From the NCBI GenBank assembly GCA_020632575.1, contig JACKFH010000040.1, positions 1 through 33,334 of the forward strand: a stretch of 33,334 bases of DNA, written 5' to 3'. The translations under genes were made by a program, and so were the position numbers. The first letter of the stretch is position 1, and the number at the start of each line of letters is the position of its first letter. Positions 31,277 through 33,334 of the stretch are shown piece after piece. The notes under the pieces were generated by a model. The model saw nothing but the letters and a program-made list of their open reading frames with translations, did no database searches and was not told the DNA's origin. The stretch is from Candidatus Omnitrophota bacterium. Its GTDB lineage: Bacteria; Hinthialibacterota; Hinthialibacteria; OLB16.

Positions 31277-33334
31277 TCACTCAACCTCCTTCCCGCTCTC
31301 TTTCAATGGAGGGTAGGTCCTCTGCCAATAGACCGAAAACTCGAAAAGAACATCGGCCGCCCCATCCGACCCTCTTGTCCGGCTGACCCATTCAATCAAG
31401 TCCCGCGCATCGATAAACCCATCCGTGGGATCGGGTCTAACATCGAAGTAAGTCCCGATAGGCGTCGAGGTGAGAGTCGGCGTGAAAGTGGCGGTGTCTC
31501 CCGGTTGCGTTTCCGTTGACGTCGGAGTGGAGGTGCTTGTTGGTGTCGATGTGGGCGTTGGAGTGCTTGTCAAAGTGTCCGTCAACGTGGCGGTTGGCGC
31601 CTCGTCGAATGTAACGTACGCACTCCACCGGCCCGAGTTTTCGGTCCATGCTGTCTCTGTCCCTGGAACCAGCGAATTGGGGAATGGGCCGTGCGGCCAA
31701 TAGAGGCTCAAACTATCGCTGGCGTTTCCGGCCGAAGCGCTTGCGGCTCTGGTCGAGGCGTCCACTTGCCAGGCCAACCAGTATTCATCGGGGGGAAGAA
31801 TTAGGCTCGAGGGATTCCCATCGGAAATCGGAATGTCCACCCAGGCTTCGGCGGACGATAGAGCCACAGGAGGCGATTCCCAGAAGAGTTGTTTCTCTTC
31901 ACCTGAGTCGCCATAGATGCCAAGTCGAAGCGGTTTCGGCGCCAGTTCGACCCGAACGACTCTTCCTGGCGCGGTTGGGATTCCCACATAGGCGAACTCT
32001 CCCGAAGCATCGACAGCGATGCCTCGCACTTCTCCTGTCTCGATCTGTCTCAAATTCGTGGCCCCTTCGGTCGTAAAGGTGGCAAGGTCGATGACGACGA
32101 TTCGGGTATACGGGAAGGAATCCACCGCGGCGACAAGGCGATCTCCGTTCGGGTCGACCGCCATCGCGAACACGGCCCCCTCGGAGGTTGGATCCAAATT
32201 CAGAACATCTTCTTTGGAGAAGTCGGAGAGCCGAACCTTCACAATCGTTCCGGGGTAGGTGTACAAACCAAAATAGGCATAGGTCCCGGTGGGATCGATC
32301 GCCCCGCAGCGGATCTCATCCTCTCCGGCATCGAAGGGGAGCGTTCCGACCTCCTGAAAATCGGACAGACGGATCTTGGACACCCGTCCCGGAAAAGTCC
32401 CGCATCCGACATAAGCGAATTCGCCGGCTGGGTCCACCAATAAACAGTTGGGAACATCCTCTCCCGTTCCGAGGGTCAGGGCATCGACGCGGGAAAGAGG
32501 ATCGAGTTGGACTTTCACCACTTTCCCCGGACTATCGGACACCGCGAAATACCCGAACTGACCCGCCGGGTCCACACCGGACGCGTAAACATATTCCTCT
32601 CCCGGTTCCAGTTCGATTGTCCCATCCGTTCCAAGATCCGAGGTCCGCACCCGAATGACCTGTCCGGGAGAAGTGAAGTAAGTTGCAAAACAGGCATGCT
32701 CTCCATCCGGCTCCATGAATCCCGATTCGAGATCGCCCGTCCCCGCTTTCAGGATGGCAGTCGCCGTGACACCTAACTCGTTCGTGTCCACTTTCACGAT
32801 CCGTCCGGGGTCGTATGCCGTTCCGAAAAGGGCCACCCCGCTTTCACGGTCAAAGGCCATGGAGATGGGGGCATCGAACCCTCTTGGGAACCTCTCACCG
32901 AGTGTTCTTCGCGGCCCCACATTGGCGTGGGTGTAGAAATGGACTTGATCGATTGCGGCAGCTGAATCGAGTTGAATCTTCGTCGCATTGATTTGGTCTC
33001 GCGGGAAGAGATTGACCTGACCGATTATGGGATTGTCTCCGTCCTTCCCGTACCAAGCGCGGTCTCCTTCGGGAGAAACGATCAGTCCTCGCGCGGGCGT
33101 ATCGTCGATGGGAAGGTTCAAGTCGCTTTGAATCGATGTTAGGCTCGAATTGATTTTCAATAGCGCCCCATTGGTGGTGAAGAGACTGGCGTCGCCCTTG
33201 GGGAGGATCGCTCCCGAGTAAATCCCTCCGTGTGTCGAAGCGCCAGGATTCTGATAGACGAAATCGAACGAGTTCGGTTCGATCGCGAAGACCCCGCCAG
33301 TGGTTGCCTCTTCGGCCCCGAATCCCGCATAGAT
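31277..33334 (-). CDS. Beta-propeller surface protein with recurrent tail (5' end off the window)
   Basis: The frame stays open past TTG 33160 to the window edge (33334), reading IYAGFGAEEATTGG and on, so the N-terminus is missing; 685 aa are visible. About nine repeats of roughly 50 residues follow, each with the pattern D-P-x-G-x-x-A-Y-x-G ... P-G-R-V-x-K-V-x-L, a YVTN-like propeller. A jelly-roll-like domain (LGIYGDSGEEKQLFW ... PDEYWLAWQVD) and a long Thr/Pro/Ser linker come next. The last 55 residues are the tail DVRPDPTDGFIDARDLIEW ... LFEFSVYWQR, as on the giant protein at 285. The protein should be exported; partner is unknown. Confidence 0.85.
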   Translation of the reverse strand: MYAGFGAEEATTGGVFAIEPNSFDFVYQNPGASTHGGIYSGAILPKGDASLFTTNGALLKINSSLTSIQSDLNLPIDDTPARGLIVSPEGDRAWYGKDGDNPIIGQVNLFPRDQINATKIQLDSAAAIDQVHFYTHANVGPRRTLGERFPRGFDAPISMAFDRESGVALFGTAYDPGRIVKVDTNELGVTATAILKAGTGDLESGFMEPDGEHACFATYFTSPGQVIRVRTSDLGTDGTIELEPGEEYVYASGVDPAGQFGYFAVSDSPGKVVKVQLDPLSRVDALTLGTGEDVPNCLLVDPAGEFAYVGCGTFPGRVSKIRLSDFQEVGTLPFDAGEDEIRCGAIDPTGTYAYFGLYTYPGTIVKVRLSDFSKEDVLNLDPTSEGAVFAMAVDPNGDRLVAAVDSFPYTRIVVIDLATFTTEGATNLRQIETGEVRGIAVDASGEFAYVGIPTAPGRVVRVELAPKPLRLGIYGDSGEEKQLFWESPPVALSSAEAWVDIPISDGNPSSLILPPDEYWLAWQVDASTRAASASAGNASDSLSLYWPHGPFPNSLVPGTETAWTENSGRWSAYVTFDEAPTATLTDTLTSTPTPTSTPTSTSTPTSTETQPGDTATFTPTLTSTPIGTYFDVRPDPTDGFIDARDLIEWVSRTRGSDGAADVLFEFSVYWQRTYPPLKESGKEVE

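Overview
The window comes from a bacterial chromosome with moderately high GC. It has densely packed genes on both strands, one tRNA, and no phage, insertion sequence or CRISPR array. Many products are secreted or surface proteins with Thr/Pro/Ser-rich linkers followed by a short dockerin-like tail. There is also a Leptospira-type citramalate synthase, a YpdA-like flavoprotein and a HAF-repeat protein. This mix suits an uncultured, environmental, probably Gram-negative-type lineage. The phylum cannot be fixed from the sequence alone.

Layout. Positions 1-284 hold the last codons of an off-window gene and a stray copy of a C-terminal tail. Next comes a giant mosaic secreted protein (285-7502), then a GAF/HD-GYP c-di-GMP phosphodiesterase and a UbiE/MenG methyltransferase. 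A GT4 glycosyltransferase lies tail-to-tail with ubiE. A YpdA-like FAD oxidoreductase lies tail-to-tail with a lipoprotein carrying two thioredoxin-like domains. The 630-bp gap at 13106-13736 is unusually rich in hairpins. It is followed by a polytopic membrane protein, a HAF-repeat protein and a 106-bp palindromic element.

From 18732 down to 16659 runs a minus-strand unit: DUF362 protein, two-TM protein, membrane-anchored NTF2-like protein. A lone FHA protein and tRNA-Thr(TGT) follow. A plus-strand unit at 20057-25785 encodes a seven-bladed FG-GAP/ASPIC secreted protein, a membrane transglutaminase-like protein and two Dpp/Opp-type ABC permeases. A secreted PhoD-like phosphodiesterase is convergent to it.

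The right part is metabolic: RidA, then CimA for isoleucine synthesis behind a recognisable sigma70-type promoter. An SSS-family symporter overlaps a 49-residue one-TM partner. The window ends inside a minus-strand beta-propeller surface protein that has the same tail as the giant protein.

Two themes stand out. First, a recurrent tail (DARDL-[LI]-EW ... LF-[DE]-FS ... WQR) appears on two unrelated large proteins and as a broken copy at the left edge. Second, all the convergent gene junctions carry palindromes, several with the stop codons built into them.
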